Shown here piece by piece: positions 1-8,268 of a stretch of 41,105 bases of DNA. The position numbers and the translations under genes were made by a program. Under the pieces are notes generated by a model. It searched no databases. It saw only the letters and a list, made by a program, of their open reading frames with translations, and was not told where the DNA came from. This stretch comes from an uncultured Bacteroidia bacterium. Lineage in GTDB: Bacteria > Bacteroidota > Bacteroidia > Bacteroidales > UBA932. How positions within the stretch are numbered: position 1 is the first letter of the stretch; each line of letters starts with the position of its first letter. The stretch spans positions 1 through 41,105 of the forward strand of contig CACYZM010000016.1 in NCBI GenBank assembly GCA_902778855.1. Reading direction: 5' to 3'.

Positions 1-78
1 TTCGACGCCAGCAGCGTCTGGGGTCCCCTGATGGGCCGCAAATTCTACATCGGCCTCCGTTATACTTTGTGGAAATAA
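1..78 (+). CDS. C-terminal end of an outer-membrane beta-barrel protein, probably a TonB-dependent receptor (partial)
   Basis: Only the last 25 codons are inside the window, open from base 1 and ending with TAA at 76-78. The peptide ends in GRKFYIGLRYTLWK, an alternating aromatic/polar strand typical of the last beta strand of SusC/TonB-dependent receptors in Bacteroidota, which carries the signal read by the BAM machinery. The small HMA gene starts 29 bases downstream on the same strand and may be cotranscribed, which would suit a metal-related receptor, but the ligand cannot be judged from so short a piece. The family call rests on the C-terminal motif alone. Confidence 0.55.
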   Translation, partial: FDASSVWGPLMGRKFYIGLRYTLWK

Positions 79-107
79 CCTAGTCTAATCTATAACAATT
101 GTTCGAT

Positions 108-440
108 ATGAAACGCTTTTTCACCCTTATGCTGGCCGTGCTGCTGATCGCCGGCACCGCCACCGCCGCCCTGGCTCAGGACAAGAAACAGAAGAAGGCC
201 GCCAACATCCAGGAAGTGACCTTCGTCACCACCATCGACTGCAAGAACTGCGTCAAGAAGGTGGAAGCCAACCTCCCCTATGAGAAAGGCATCAAGGACA
301 TGAAAGTCACGCTGGACGACCGCACCGTCTGGATCAAGTACGACGCCAACAAGACCGATAAGGAGAAACTCGCCGCCGCCATCAACAAGCTGGGCTACGA
401 GGCCGAAGAGGTCACTCCCGCGGAGCAGGAAAAGAAATAG
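108..440 (+). CDS. Periplasmic heavy-metal-associated (HMA) domain protein
   Basis: 110 residues. The start is placed at the ATG at 108, not the in-frame TTG at 99, because MKRFFTLMLAVLLIAGTATAALAQ is a clean Sec signal peptide. The mature part has the ferredoxin-like HMA fold pattern: a beta strand, then DCKNC (a CxxC metal-binding pair), a helix, and the strand VTLDDRTVWIKYD. Such proteins bind Cu(I), Zn or similar soft metals and pass them to transporters; periplasmic versions in Bacteroidota often sit beside TonB receptors or efflux systems, and here a receptor-like tail lies just upstream. The metal is not determinable. Its end overlaps the convergent tilS by 29 bases. Confidence 0.8.
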   Translation: MKRFFTLMLAVLLIAGTATAALAQDKKQKKAANIQEVTFVTTIDCKNCVKKVEANLPYEKGIKDMKVTLDDRTVWIKYDANKTDKEKLAAAINKLGYEAEEVTPAEQEKK

Positions 441-1746
441 CCGCGACGCTGCGCGTCCGCGCAGTCACTTTGAAACGGTCGTCGATGCGACGGCCGGCAA
501 TGGCGACGATCACTTCGTCGCCATTTTCATTTTGCATCGTGACGACGACCTCCCGCCGCTTCTGCTCCACGTCGAGCTTCAGGTCGGTGAAGAAATCGCT
601 CAGGAGTTTGGTACCGCGATGCATGCCGAAGGGGCGGAAGCGGTCGCCCTCCTTCGGCGGACGGGCCGCCAGGGGCATCCGAACTTTATCGGCGTCCACG
701 AAGAGAACGTCGTCCGGCTTCTGCTTCGGATCGAAGCCCGGCATCACGGCAAAGGTCCGCACGTCGAGCCGGTCGGTCAGATCGGCCGAATCCGGAAGCG
801 ACAAGGGATAGACGCGTAGTTCCCGGCGGTCTTTCACCAGCCGGTGCGTCGCCGACAGGAAGGTTTTGCCGCTCAGGGCGTCCAGCGAACGCTCGATCTG
901 CCCGAGCTGGTCGGCATTGAAGCCACAGCCTTCCAGCAGCCGGTAGAGCCACCAACCGCACTGCCCCTTGCGGCGCAAAGCGGGAATGTCGATGCAAAGC
1001 ACGCCGTCGCGGTCCGAACAGATATCGGCCTTCCCTGCTGCGAACACCTCGTCGAGCAGCAGCTCCGCCTGGCCGAAATGCCGCATTTCCGTCTGCAGCG
1101 TACGCAGGAAAGCGGGGTTGATCTGCGCCAGTTGCGGGAAGACTTCGTGCCGCAGCCGGTTCCGCGCAATGGAGACATCTGCATTGGTGGCGTCCACGCG
1201 GAATTCCACGCCTGCCCGCACGGCATAGGCTTCGATCTCTCGCCGGCTGAAGTCCAGCAGCGGCCGGATGAGCCGCACGCCCGCCGACCCAGAAGCGTCC
1301 TCCGCCCCGCGCAGCAGCATCGTTTCCCGGATGCCCGTCAGGCCGCGCAGGCCCGTGCCGCGCAGCAGATGCAGCAGCAGCGTTTCGGCATTGTCATCGA
1401 GATTGTGCGCCACCCCGGTGAACCAGTCATAACGCAGCCGGCGCGCGGCCATCTCGACGGACAGCCCGTGCGCCGCGGCATACGCCTTCGTGTCGGCCTC
1501 CTGCCGGAAGAACAGAATCCCGTTCCTGCGGCACCAGTCCGCCACAAACGCTTCGTCGCCATTGCTGTCGGCACCGCGCAAATGAAAATTGAAGTGCGCC
1601 ACGGCCAGGGGAAGCCGCAGCGCACTGTGGAGGAACAGGTCCGCCATCGTCATCGAATCGATGCCGCCGCTCACTGCAAGCAGCACCCTGCTGTCCGGCC
1701 GGCCGTCGGTCAGCCGCGCCAACGTCCTGTCGAAGCGGTCCTGCAT
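412..1746 (-). CDS. tilS: tRNA(Ile)-lysidine synthase TilS
   Basis: 444 residues. TilS adenylates C34 of the tRNA-Ile with a CAU anticodon and attaches lysine, so that it reads AUA and is charged with isoleucine. The PP-loop ATP motif SGGIDS is at residues 26-31, and the segment AHNLDDNAETLLLHLLRG that follows is the conserved core of the N-terminal synthase domain. The remainder matches the usual linker plus C-terminal tRNA-binding domains, and full length is normal. It is the last gene of a leftward group with proS and the DUF3078 gene (6-base gap upstream). Its 3' end overlaps the convergent HMA gene. Confidence 0.93.
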   Translation of the reverse strand: MQDRFDRTLARLTDGRPDSRVLLAVSGGIDSMTMADLFLHSALRLPLAVAHFNFHLRGADSNGDEAFVADWCRRNGILFFRQEADTKAYAAAHGLSVEMAARRLRYDWFTGVAHNLDDNAETLLLHLLRGTGLRGLTGIRETMLLRGAEDASGSAGVRLIRPLLDFSRREIEAYAVRAGVEFRVDATNADVSIARNRLRHEVFPQLAQINPAFLRTLQTEMRHFGQAELLLDEVFAAGKADICSDRDGVLCIDIPALRRKGQCGWWLYRLLEGCGFNADQLGQIERSLDALSGKTFLSATHRLVKDRRELRVYPLSLPDSADLTDRLDVRTFAVMPGFDPKQKPDDVLFVDADKVRMPLAARPPKEGDRFRPFGMHRGTKLLSDFFTDLKLDVEQKRREVVVTMQNENGDEVIVAIAGRRIDDRFKVTARTRSVAAISFPAPRE

Positions 1747-1752
1747 CGCACG

Positions 1753-2658
1753 TTATTTCTTCGCCTGGCCGAAGGTGTAGGTGAAGCCGATCGAGAAGAG
1801 CTCCTTGAACTGGACGCCCTTGCCCTGATACAGTTCGTTCGTGATCCGGTCGTACTTGGGCACCAGCACGTTGTCATCGTAGATGAGGTTGGTGCGCAGC
1901 GTCACCGAGAAGAACTTCGTGACCTTGGCTTCGGCGTTGACGTCCCACAAGACCTTGATGTTCTGCGGCTTGTTGAGATAGTCGGAGAAGAGCACCAGCG
2001 CGGTGCCCACCTTGAAGTTCTCCACTTCCAGCTTGGCGTCCACACGCAGCTGGGCACCTAGTTCGAACCGGGCAAACTGGTCTTCCGCATTGCCGTAACG
2101 GGTGCGGAGCGCTTCCTGACGCACCATCGTGACCTTGCCCGTGAGGGGTGCGAAGTTGATGGACACATTCTTGGTCGGCGTGTAATCGATACCTAAACCG
2201 AGAGAGGTGTAGGCCGGCGCGAAGAAGTCGGAGATCACCACCTCATGCTTGGCATCCCAACCGTCCGCGAACTGCGTACGGAAGTTGTACACGGCCGAGA
2301 AGTACAGTTTTTCCGCCGCCTTGTAGCCGAACTTGCTGTCGAAGATCAGCCGGTCGTCGCTCTTGAGGAGATAGTCCTTGTCGAACGAGTGCACGAAGCC
2401 GTATCCGGCCTGCAGCTCGTTGTTCCAGATAATCTTCCCTTTCGTGACATTGGCATAGACGTCGGCGTAGGTATTGAGCGTCAGCTGTCCGACGCCGCCG
2501 GCGGCCCATTGCATCAGGGAAAGCTGGGAAAAGCCGATGGTAGTGGTGATACCCTTGTTCCATTCAGCCTTCGGGGCTTCCTCCGGCGCGGGAGCGTCCT
2601 GTGCAAACAACGCGCAGGTCGCGAAAACGGCCATGACGGCCAGAATCAGTTTCTTCAT
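1753..2658 (-). CDS. DUF3078 family outer-membrane beta-barrel protein
   Basis: 301 residues with a signal peptide (MKKLILAVMAVFATCALFAQ) followed by an acidic Pro/Ala linker. The rest alternates polar and aromatic residues as in an outer-membrane barrel and closes with FSIGFTYTFGQAKK. The stretch around WNKGITTTIGFSQLSLMQWAAGG is the signature of DUF3078, a Bacteroidota family of unknown function seen near translation and housekeeping genes. It lies between proS (12 bases upstream) and tilS, so it is probably translated from the same message. No substrate can be inferred. Confidence 0.82.
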   Translation of the reverse strand: MKKLILAVMAVFATCALFAQDAPAPEEAPKAEWNKGITTTIGFSQLSLMQWAAGGVGQLTLNTYADVYANVTKGKIIWNNELQAGYGFVHSFDKDYLLKSDDRLIFDSKFGYKAAEKLYFSAVYNFRTQFADGWDAKHEVVISDFFAPAYTSLGLGIDYTPTKNVSINFAPLTGKVTMVRQEALRTRYGNAEDQFARFELGAQLRVDAKLEVENFKVGTALVLFSDYLNKPQNIKVLWDVNAEAKVTKFFSVTLRTNLIYDDNVLVPKYDRITNELYQGKGVQFKELFSIGFTYTFGQAKK

Positions 2659-2670
2659 GGTATTCCGTTT

Positions 2671-4161
2671 TTAATAGGCTCTTGCAAAAATGACTCTCCG
2701 GTGCGAAGGCTTGCCGCTGTAGACGCAGGTACCCTCTTCCTCGCACACGCACGAATCGATGGGGATGCAGCGGATCGTGGCTTTGGTCAGCTCCTTGATC
2801 TTCTCTTCGGTTTCGGCCGTGCCGTCCCAGTGGCAGAGCAGGAAGCCGCCCTTCTCGATCTCGACCTTGAATTCTTCCCAGGTATCGACCTTGCGGATAT
2901 TCTCGTCGCGGAATTTCAGGGCCTTCGCGTAGAGGTTTTGCTGGATCTCGTCCATCAGCGCGGCGACGTGGTCGGCCAGACCTTCCTGCGAGATGTTCTC
3001 CTTGGTGGAGGTGTCGCGGCGGGCGAGCTCCACGTGGCCGCCTTCCAGGTCGCGCGGACCAATGACCACACGCACGGGCACGCCCTTGAGCTCCCACTCG
3101 GCGAACTTGAAGCCGGGCCGGAGATTGTCGCGGTCGTCGATCTTCACGCGCAGGCCCTTGGCCTCGAACTCTTTCTTAAGTTCTTCCATCCGGGCGAGGA
3201 TGGCCGCGCGTTCTTCGTCTTTCTTGTAGATGGGCACCATCACCACCTGGACCGGCGCCAGGGTGGGCGGCAGCACGAGACCGTTGTTGTCGCTGTGGCA
3301 CATGATCAGCGCACCCATCAGGCGCGTCGACACGCCCCACGACGTGGCCCACACGTATTCCAGCTTGCCTTCCTTGTTGGCGAACTGCACGTCGAAGGCC
3401 TTCGCGAAGTTCTGGCCCAGGAAGTGCGAGGTGCCGGCCTGGAGGGCCTTGCCGTCCTGCATCATGGCTTCGATGCTGTAGGTGTCGAGGGCGCCGGCGA
3501 AACGCTCGGTCTCGGATTTGTGCCCGATGACCACCGGCATGGCCATGAATTCGCGGGCGAACTTCGCATAGACGTTCACCATCTTCTGCGCCTCGGCCAC
3601 GGCCTCGTCGTAGGTGGCGTGGGCGGTGTGGCCTTCCTGCCAGAGGAACTCGGCCGTGCGGAGGAACAGGCGCGTGCGCATCTCCCAGCGCACTACGTTG
3701 GCCCACTGGTTGCACAGGATGGGCAGGTCGCGCCACGATTTGATCCAGTTCTTATAGGTGTTCCAGATGATGGTCTCGGAAGTCGGACGGACGATGAGCT
3801 CTTCCTCGAGCTTTGCATCGGGGTCGACCACCACGCCCTTGCCGTCGGGAGCGACTTTCAGCCGGTGATGCGTCACCACGGCGCATTCCTTGGCAAACCC
3901 TTCCACGTGTTCCGCCTCGCGGCTGAGGAACGACTTGGGGATGAACAGCGGGAAATAGGCGTTCACGTGGCCCGTTTCCTTGAACATCGCGTCAAGCTGG
4001 TGCTGCATGCGTTCCCAGATGGCGTAGCCGTAGGGCTTGATCACCATACAGCCGCGGACCGCCGATTGCTCGGCCAGGTCGGCTTTCACCACCAGATTGT
4101 TGTACCACTGCGAATAATTGTCTTCCCGGTTCGTCACCTCTTTGTTCGATACCTCTGCCAT
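2671..4161 (-). CDS. proS: Prolyl-tRNA synthetase, archaeal/eukaryotic-type ProS
   Basis: 496 residues, the length of the short class II ProS that lacks the inserted editing domain of the E. coli enzyme. It activates proline and charges tRNA-Pro in the cytosol. Visible class II features are the motif 2 region around [27 protein letters not shown], the anticodon-binding segment [14 protein letters not shown], and a C-terminal zinc-binding-like stretch with CVCEEEGTC. It ends in ARAY, and a C-terminal Tyr is usual for this type. It is the first gene of the leftward proS-DUF3078-tilS group. A TATTTTTG box about 80 bases upstream on the minus strand could be its promoter. Confidence 0.95.
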   Translation of the reverse strand: MAEVSNKEVTNREDNYSQWYNNLVVKADLAEQSAVRGCMVIKPYGYAIWERMQHQLDAMFKETGHVNAYFPLFIPKSFLSREAEHVEGFAKECAVVTHHRLKVAPDGKGVVVDPDAKLEEELIVRPTSETIIWNTYKNWIKSWRDLPILCNQWANVVRWEMRTRLFLRTAEFLWQEGHTAHATYDEAVAEAQKMVNVYAKFAREFMAMPVVIGHKSETERFAGALDTYSIEAMMQDGKALQAGTSHFLGQNFAKAFDVQFANKEGKLEYVWATSWGVSTRLMGALIMCHSDNNGLVLPPTLAPVQVVMVPIYKKDEERAAILARMEELKKEFEAKGLRVKIDDRDNLRPGFKFAEWELKGVPVRVVIGPRDLEGGHVELARRDTSTKENISQEGLADHVAALMDEIQQNLYAKALKFRDENIRKVDTWEEFKVEIEKGGFLLCHWDGTAETEEKIKELTKATIRCIPIDSCVCEEEGTCVYSGKPSHRRVIFARAY

Positions 4162-4186
4162 AATTTTTTATTGGTATAAAAATTGA

Positions 4187-4194
4187 TATATTTG
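4187..4194 (+). promoter_or_regulatory. -7 box TATATTTG upstream of the Tyr/Gly-rich lipoprotein
   Basis: TATATTTG matches the Bacteroidota primary-sigma -7 consensus TAnnTTTG exactly. A T-run at 4164-4169 could serve as a weak -33 element. A start near 4200 would give a leader of about 90 bases. Confidence 0.45.
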
Positions 4195-4242
4195 TATTCA
4201 AATTAAACGAACGGACAAAAAATGTGTCCAATCGACAAAGCG

Positions 4243-4250
4243 CAAAAATA
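4243..4250 (-). promoter_or_regulatory. -7 box TATTTTTG upstream of proS
   Basis: On the minus strand TATTTTTG is an exact TAnnTTTG match, about 80 bases before the proS start. No clear TTTG at the -33 distance was found, so it is a weak call. It overlaps the leader of the divergent lipoprotein gene. Confidence 0.35.
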
Positions 4251-4279
4251 CGAAAAATACACTTATTTATAAATTTCAC

Positions 4280-4286
4280 AGGAGGT
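4280..4286 (+). promoter_or_regulatory. Strong Shine-Dalgarno site AGGAGGT
   Basis: AGGAGGT lies 4 bases before the ATG at 4291. This is a full anti-SD complement, rare in Bacteroidota, whose leaders are usually A-rich without it; no other gene in the window has one this strong. It fixes the start codon of the following gene and hints at high or unusual translation. Confidence 0.65.
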
Positions 4287-4290
4287 AAAA

Positions 4291-5229
4291 ATGAAAAACA
4301 ATCGATTCGGATTCTTCGCAATCCTTGCTTTCGCGGCACTTGCCAGCTCTTGTGGTACGTCGGGGTACTATTCTTCTTCCCAGTACAACGACGGAATTTA
4401 TTACCGGCCTACGGCGGAGTCTCGAGCCAAGATCGTCGCCGAACAAGAAGCACAGCGTGAAAGGGAACGCCAGCGTCAATATGATCAATACCTCGCCAAA
4501 GACGATGAGGGCAACCTCTACGTCGTCACCGAACTGATGGACGGCGAGACCTATGAATCCCGTCTCCACAAGTTCGACAGCCCCTGGTACGTGAACTACG
4601 GGGTCTACGGCTGGGGCGCCGGCTATCCCTACTTCGGCTACTACGGCCTGCGCAGCCCCTGGTACACAGACTGGTACTGGCGGACGGCCTGGTATGACAG
4701 CTGGTATTATCCTTACTACGGTTACTACGGCTACTACAGCCCGTACTACTACGGCCTCTACGATCCCTGGTACTGGGGCGTCGGCTATGCCGGCTGGTAC
4801 GGATGGGACCGCTGGTATCACCGTCACTACTATCCCGGCCACTACGGCCCGGGTCCCGGCCCGCATCACGGCCACAGCGGCAACCACAACGTGGTCTACA
4901 CCCCGCGCAACACCACCAACGGCGGCGGCATGTACCGCACCACCGGTTCCACCGGCCGCAGCGGCATGTACACCACCCGCCGCACCAGCTCCGGCGGCAG
5001 CGTGAGCACCCGCACTTCCAGCGGCACGGTCCGCAGCTCCGGCAGCAGCCGTCCGACCCGTACCGGCGCCTCCGGCGGCGGCAGCTACACCCGCTCTTCC
5101 GGCAGCTACAGCAGCGGTTCGAGCTCCCGCAGCGGCGGTTACAGCGGCGGTGGCGGCTACAGCGGCGGTTCGAGTTCCGGCGGCAGCCACAGCTCCGGCG
5201 GCAGCCACAGCGGCGGCGGAAGACGCTGA
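4291..5229 (+). CDS. Tyr/Trp/Gly-rich and Ser/Gly-rich low-complexity lipoprotein, function unknown
   Basis: 312 residues. The N terminus MKNNRFGFFAILAFAALASSC ends in a lipobox with the acylated Cys at position 21. Residues about 43-70 are charged (REREROR-like Glu/Arg/Gln, possibly a short coiled coil). Residues about 97-185 are extremely rich in Tyr, Trp and Gly (YYGYYGYYSPYYYG), followed by a His/Gly/Pro patch. Residues about 205-312 are Ser/Gly/Thr/Arg repeats ending in SGGGRR. I do not recognise a family; the composition suggests a disordered, sticky cell-surface or matrix protein, which is inference. A FadL-like channel gene follows after 62 bases. The antisense frames are long only because the sequence is repetitive. 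Confidence 0.75.
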   Translation: MKNNRFGFFAILAFAALASSCGTSGYYSSSQYNDGIYYRPTAESRAKIVAEQEAQRERERQRQYDQYLAKDDEGNLYVVTELMDGETYESRLHKFDSPWYVNYGVYGWGAGYPYFGYYGLRSPWYTDWYWRTAWYDSWYYPYYGYYGYYSPYYYGLYDPWYWGVGYAGWYGWDRWYHRHYYPGHYGPGPGPHHGHSGNHNVVYTPRNTTNGGGMYRTTGSTGRSGMYTTRRTSSGGSVSTRTSSGTVRSSGSSRPTRTGASGGGSYTRSSGSYSSGSSSRSGGYSGGGGYSGGSSSGGSHSSGGSHSGGGRR

Positions 5230-5291
5230 TCAGACGCCCATCCCGCGCCAACCTTATCTTACTATCAAAACCTCTAATACTTCGAACTGAC

Positions 5292-6830
5292 ATGAAAAAG
5301 ATAATCACCTTGTTCCTGTCCCTGACGACGGCAGCCTGCCTCTTCGCCCAGACCGCGGAAGACGCGCTCAACATCGCGCAGGAATATTATGAGGGTACGG
5401 CCCGTTCGATGGCTATGGGCAATGCCTTTACCGCCCTGGGCGGCGACCTCGGCGGCCTGGCCATCAACCCGGCCAGCTCCGGCGTCTACCGCTGCTCCCA
5501 GTTCTCCTTCACGCCCGGTTTCACCACGAGCCGCTCGGCCGTGAACTACCTGGGCAAAGCCGACGATGCCAGGAAGACGGGCTTCACCGTCTCCAACTTC
5601 GGCGCCCTCCTCTCATTCGACACGGGCAACTACAGCGGCCTGCTGAACTACAGCTTCGGCTTCGTCTACAACAAGAAGAACAGTTTCCGTTCGGCGATGA
5701 ACGCCTACGGATCGACCGACAATACCTCCATGCTGAGCTCCCTGGCGGCCGGCCTCGAAGGCATCGATGCGAGCGTCCTCGATGAGAACAACTTCAACCT
5801 GGGCATCTCCTGGCCGGCCCAGCTGGCCTGGAACGCCTACGCCCTCGCGCCCCTGTCGGTCCTCGGCGGCAAATACGCCGATGTGGAAGATTCCTATCTC
5901 GCCTCTACGGAAAACTATGACGAGATCGCCGACGAACTGCAGATCGGCGGCATGCTGAACCAGCGGTTCAACCGCCGCACCTACGGCGGCAACGAGGAAT
6001 TCAGCCTCAACTTCGGCGGCAACGTGTCCGACTTCCTGTACTTCGGCGTGAACCTCAACATGCTCGCCGTGAGCAATACGGTGGAAGAGTACTACGAGGA
6101 AAAGGCCGGCAACCCTTCCGATTTCCAGGACGGCTTCGTGTCGATGGACAACAGCTACTGGCTGCGCACCACCGGCAGCGGCGTCAACCTCAAGGTGGGT
6201 GCCATCCTGACGCCGGTAGCCGGTCTCCGGCTGGGTGCCACCGTCACCACGCCGACCGTCTACGCCCTGGTCGATGAATGGGACTACACGATGAACACCT
6301 CGTTCAACAACGGCAATTCCTACACTGAGTACTCCCCGACCGGCCGCTACGACTACCGCATGACCGCGCCGATGCGCTTTAGCGTGGGCGCCGCCTATAC
6401 CTTCCTCGACCGCGGCCTGCTCAGCGTGGACTACGAACGCGTGAACTACGCCCGCACACGGCTGTCCGGCGAGAACGGCGCTCCCGCCGTCTTCACCGAC
6501 GAAAACGCCTATATGAGCCAGAACTTCCTCGGGTCGAACATCGTCCGCGCCGGTGCCGAGATCAAGCTGGGCCAGTCGATCGCGCTGCGCGGCGGCTACC
6601 AGTACTACTCGCCGGCCGTCAAGGGCTACGCCGCCCGTCAGGCCTACAGCGCCGGTATCGGCTTCAACCTGGGTCAGGCGACCACCCTCGACTTCGCCTG
6701 GACCAAACTGGCCGCCGTCTCCGACAGCTTCCAGCTCTACGACGACTACTCCAGCGCCGTGAGCGTCCCCGTCGGCACCAACACGCACAGCCTCAGCAAA
6801 GTGGTCTGCACGTTGGCCGTCAAGTTCTAA
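5292..6830 (+). CDS. FadL/OmpP1/TodX-family outer-membrane channel
   Basis: 512 residues from the ATG at 5292, which opens a signal peptide (MKKIITLFLSLTTAACLFAQ); the longer reading frame upstream is only the out-of-frame lipoprotein region. The mature N terminus has ARSMAMGNAFTALGGDLGG followed by INPAS, the conserved hatch motif of the FadL/OmpP1/TodX family (PF03349), whose members let hydrophobic compounds cross the outer membrane. The rest is barrel-like and ends with LSKVVCTLAVKF. Bacteroidota paralogs are often annotated as hemin or aromatic-hydrocarbon transporters without proof. The stop overlaps the convergent WbqC-like stop by four bases. Confidence 0.82.
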   Translation: MKKIITLFLSLTTAACLFAQTAEDALNIAQEYYEGTARSMAMGNAFTALGGDLGGLAINPASSGVYRCSQFSFTPGFTTSRSAVNYLGKADDARKTGFTVSNFGALLSFDTGNYSGLLNYSFGFVYNKKNSFRSAMNAYGSTDNTSMLSSLAAGLEGIDASVLDENNFNLGISWPAQLAWNAYALAPLSVLGGKYADVEDSYLASTENYDEIADELQIGGMLNQRFNRRTYGGNEEFSLNFGGNVSDFLYFGVNLNMLAVSNTVEEYYEEKAGNPSDFQDGFVSMDNSYWLRTTGSGVNLKVGAILTPVAGLRLGATVTTPTVYALVDEWDYTMNTSFNNGNSYTEYSPTGRYDYRMTAPMRFSVGAAYTFLDRGLLSVDYERVNYARTRLSGENGAPAVFTDENAYMSQNFLGSNIVRAGAEIKLGQSIALRGGYQYYSPAVKGYAARQAYSAGIGFNLGQATTLDFAWTKLAAVSDSFQLYDDYSSAVSVPVGTNTHSLSKVVCTLAVKF

Positions 6831-7498
6831 AGAAGATACTTCCCCGCGTCGGGTCCTTCTGCGGAAAGCAGATCGAGAATCGAAAGATTCGGTATGAAAG
6901 TCGACGCACCGTCATCCCCGGCCTGACCGGGGATCCGGTTGACGAAAACCTGATAGTAAGCCTGCTCCCGTCCATATTCGGCGAGCAGGCTTTCGCCTTT
7001 GTATTTGGGCTGGATGCGGGCCCGGCCGTCCAGGACATCCCCGGGCAGGCCGGGCTCATAGCGTTCCGTCAGCGCGACGGGCACGGAGAGATCCAAAAGG
7101 ACGAGCAGCTTCTCCAGTAAAGCCAGATTGAGGTCGAAAAGGAAAGCGGGCTTTTTTTCGAGAATCGGCAGGAGATCGTCGGCGTAATAATCGTAATAGG
7201 CGGAAGCGTTGTAGGCGGCGGAAAAGGCGCGGATGTGGTGCTGGAGCCAAGGCTCGCCGTAGTCGATGCGGATGTCGCGGATGGGACGGCTGCGCCGCTC
7301 CTCCTTGACGATGGGGATCGACAGGTCTTCCGGGCCGCCGGCCGAGAGGATGCGGCAACGGCTGCGCCACGACTGTTTCTGGTAGTTTTCGTGCTGTTCG
7401 AGCAGAAGCCGGTCGCTGTGGGCGATGGCGAAGAAATAGTCGACGGGCGGCAGGTAGGCCGTCGTCAGCAGGCAGGCGGAAAAGTGCGGGCCGCTCAT
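6827..7498 (-). CDS. WbqC-like family protein carrying an in-frame palindromic insertion
   Basis: 223 residues from the ATG at 7498, which overlaps the lpxA stop in an ATGA. This start gives MSGPHFSACLLTTAYLPPVDYF, the usual WbqC-family opening. Family members (PF08889) are small proteins linked to O-antigen and surface polysaccharide loci; their chemistry is not settled. Conserved blocks are visible: HENYQKQSWRSRC, LSIPIV, PWLQHHIRAFSAAY and near the end YYQVF plus FIPNLSILDLL. These last two blocks are normally adjacent but are here separated by about 12 extra residues (VNRIPGQAGDDGAS, 186-199) encoded by a palindromic repeat. Position at the end of the lipid A operon fits an envelope role. 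Confidence 0.82.
   Translation of the reverse strand: MSGPHFSACLLTTAYLPPVDYFFAIAHSDRLLLEQHENYQKQSWRSRCRILSAGGPEDLSIPIVKEERRSRPIRDIRIDYGEPWLQHHIRAFSAAYNASAYYDYYADDLLPILEKKPAFLFDLNLALLEKLLVLLDLSVPVALTERYEPGLPGDVLDGRARIQPKYKGESLLAEYGREQAYYQVFVNRIPGQAGDDGASTFIPNLSILDLLSAEGPDAGKYLL
6911..6935 (-). repeat. Palindromic repeat inside the WbqC-like gene
   Basis: A perfect 8-bp inverted repeat, ATCCCCGG and CCGGGGAT, with a 5-base loop. It resembles interspersed palindromic repeats such as Neisseria dRS3 (ATTCCC-n8-GGGAAT). It is translated in frame as IPGQAGDD and interrupts a conserved region of the protein. Only this one copy was seen in the window. Confidence 0.6.
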
Positions 7499-8268
7499 CG
7501 GATGATGCCGCGGGCGGACGACTCGATAAAGGCCAGGATGGTATCGCGGTGCGGGCTCTCGGGGAACAGTTCCCGTACGCTCCGGCACGCGTCGGACACG
7601 TTGTATCCGCTTTGGTAGATGACCCGGTAGATGGCGGAGATTTCCGTGATGACGGCCTCGTCGAAGCCCCGGCGGGAAAGGCCGACACGGTTGACGCCGG
7701 CATAACTCACGGGATTGCGGTTGGTCAGGACATAGGGAGGCACGTCCTTGGTGACGGCCGATGCGCCGGCGACCATCGAATGGGCGCCGATGTGGGTGAA
7801 CTGATGGAGCATCGAACCGCCGCCGATGATCACCCAGTCGTCGAGGTCGACTTCGCCGGCCAGCCCGGAGAAGCTGGAAACGATGCAGTTGTCGCCCAGC
7901 CGGCAGTCGTGCGCCACGTGGGTATAGGCCATCAGCAGGCAGTTGCTTCCCACTTTCGTCAGGTTCTTGCCGCTGGCGGCCGTGCCGCGGTTGACCGTGG
8001 CGTATTCACGGATCGTGGTGCCGTCGCCGATTTCGACCCAGGTCTCCTCGCCCTGGAACTTCAGGTCCTGCGGGACCGAGCCCAGCACGGCGTTGGGGAA
8101 CACCTTACACCCACGGCCCAGTTTCACATAGTCGAAGATGGTAACGTTGGGACCGATCCAGCAGTCGTCGCCGATTTCCACGTGGGCGGAAATGGTCGTG
8201 AAGGGAGAGATCACCACATTGCGGCCGATCTTGGCGTCGGGGTGGATACAGGTCATCGGATCATTCAT
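7495..8268 (-). CDS. lpxA: Acyl-ACP--UDP-N-acetylglucosamine O-acyltransferase LpxA
   Basis: 257 residues. LpxA transfers a 3-hydroxyacyl chain from ACP to the 3-OH of UDP-GlcNAc, the first step of lipid A synthesis. The hexapeptide repeats of the left-handed beta helix run through residues about 10-190 (IHPDAKIGRNVVISPFTTIS, IGDDCWIGPNVTIF), with the conserved catalytic region MAYTHVAHDCRLGDN. The C-terminal helical part is normal in size. The start at 8268 overlaps lpxC by 8 bases; the in-frame ATG at 8256 (MTCIHPDAKIG) is an alternative. It sits in the lpxD-lpxC-lpxA-wbqC-like operon. Confidence 0.95.
   Translation of the reverse strand: MNDPMTCIHPDAKIGRNVVISPFTTISAHVEIGDDCWIGPNVTIFDYVKLGRGCKVFPNAVLGSVPQDLKFQGEETWVEIGDGTTIREYATVNRGTAASGKNLTKVGSNCLLMAYTHVAHDCRLGDNCIVSSFSGLAGEVDLDDWVIIGGGSMLHQFTHIGAHSMVAGASAVTKDVPPYVLTNRNPVSYAGVNRVGLSRRGFDEAVITEISAIYRVIYQSGYNVSDACRSVRELFPESPHRDTILAFIESSARGIIR

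Noticed and set aside
2245-4179. Long plus-strand frame opposite proS and the DUF3078 gene
   Set aside because: A shadow of GC-rich coding sequence on the other strand; the real genes have clear family motifs.
4803-5291. N-terminal extension of the FadL-like gene
   Set aside because: It is the lipoprotein repeat region in another frame (Arg/Gln/His-rich). The ATG at 5292 opens a normal signal peptide.
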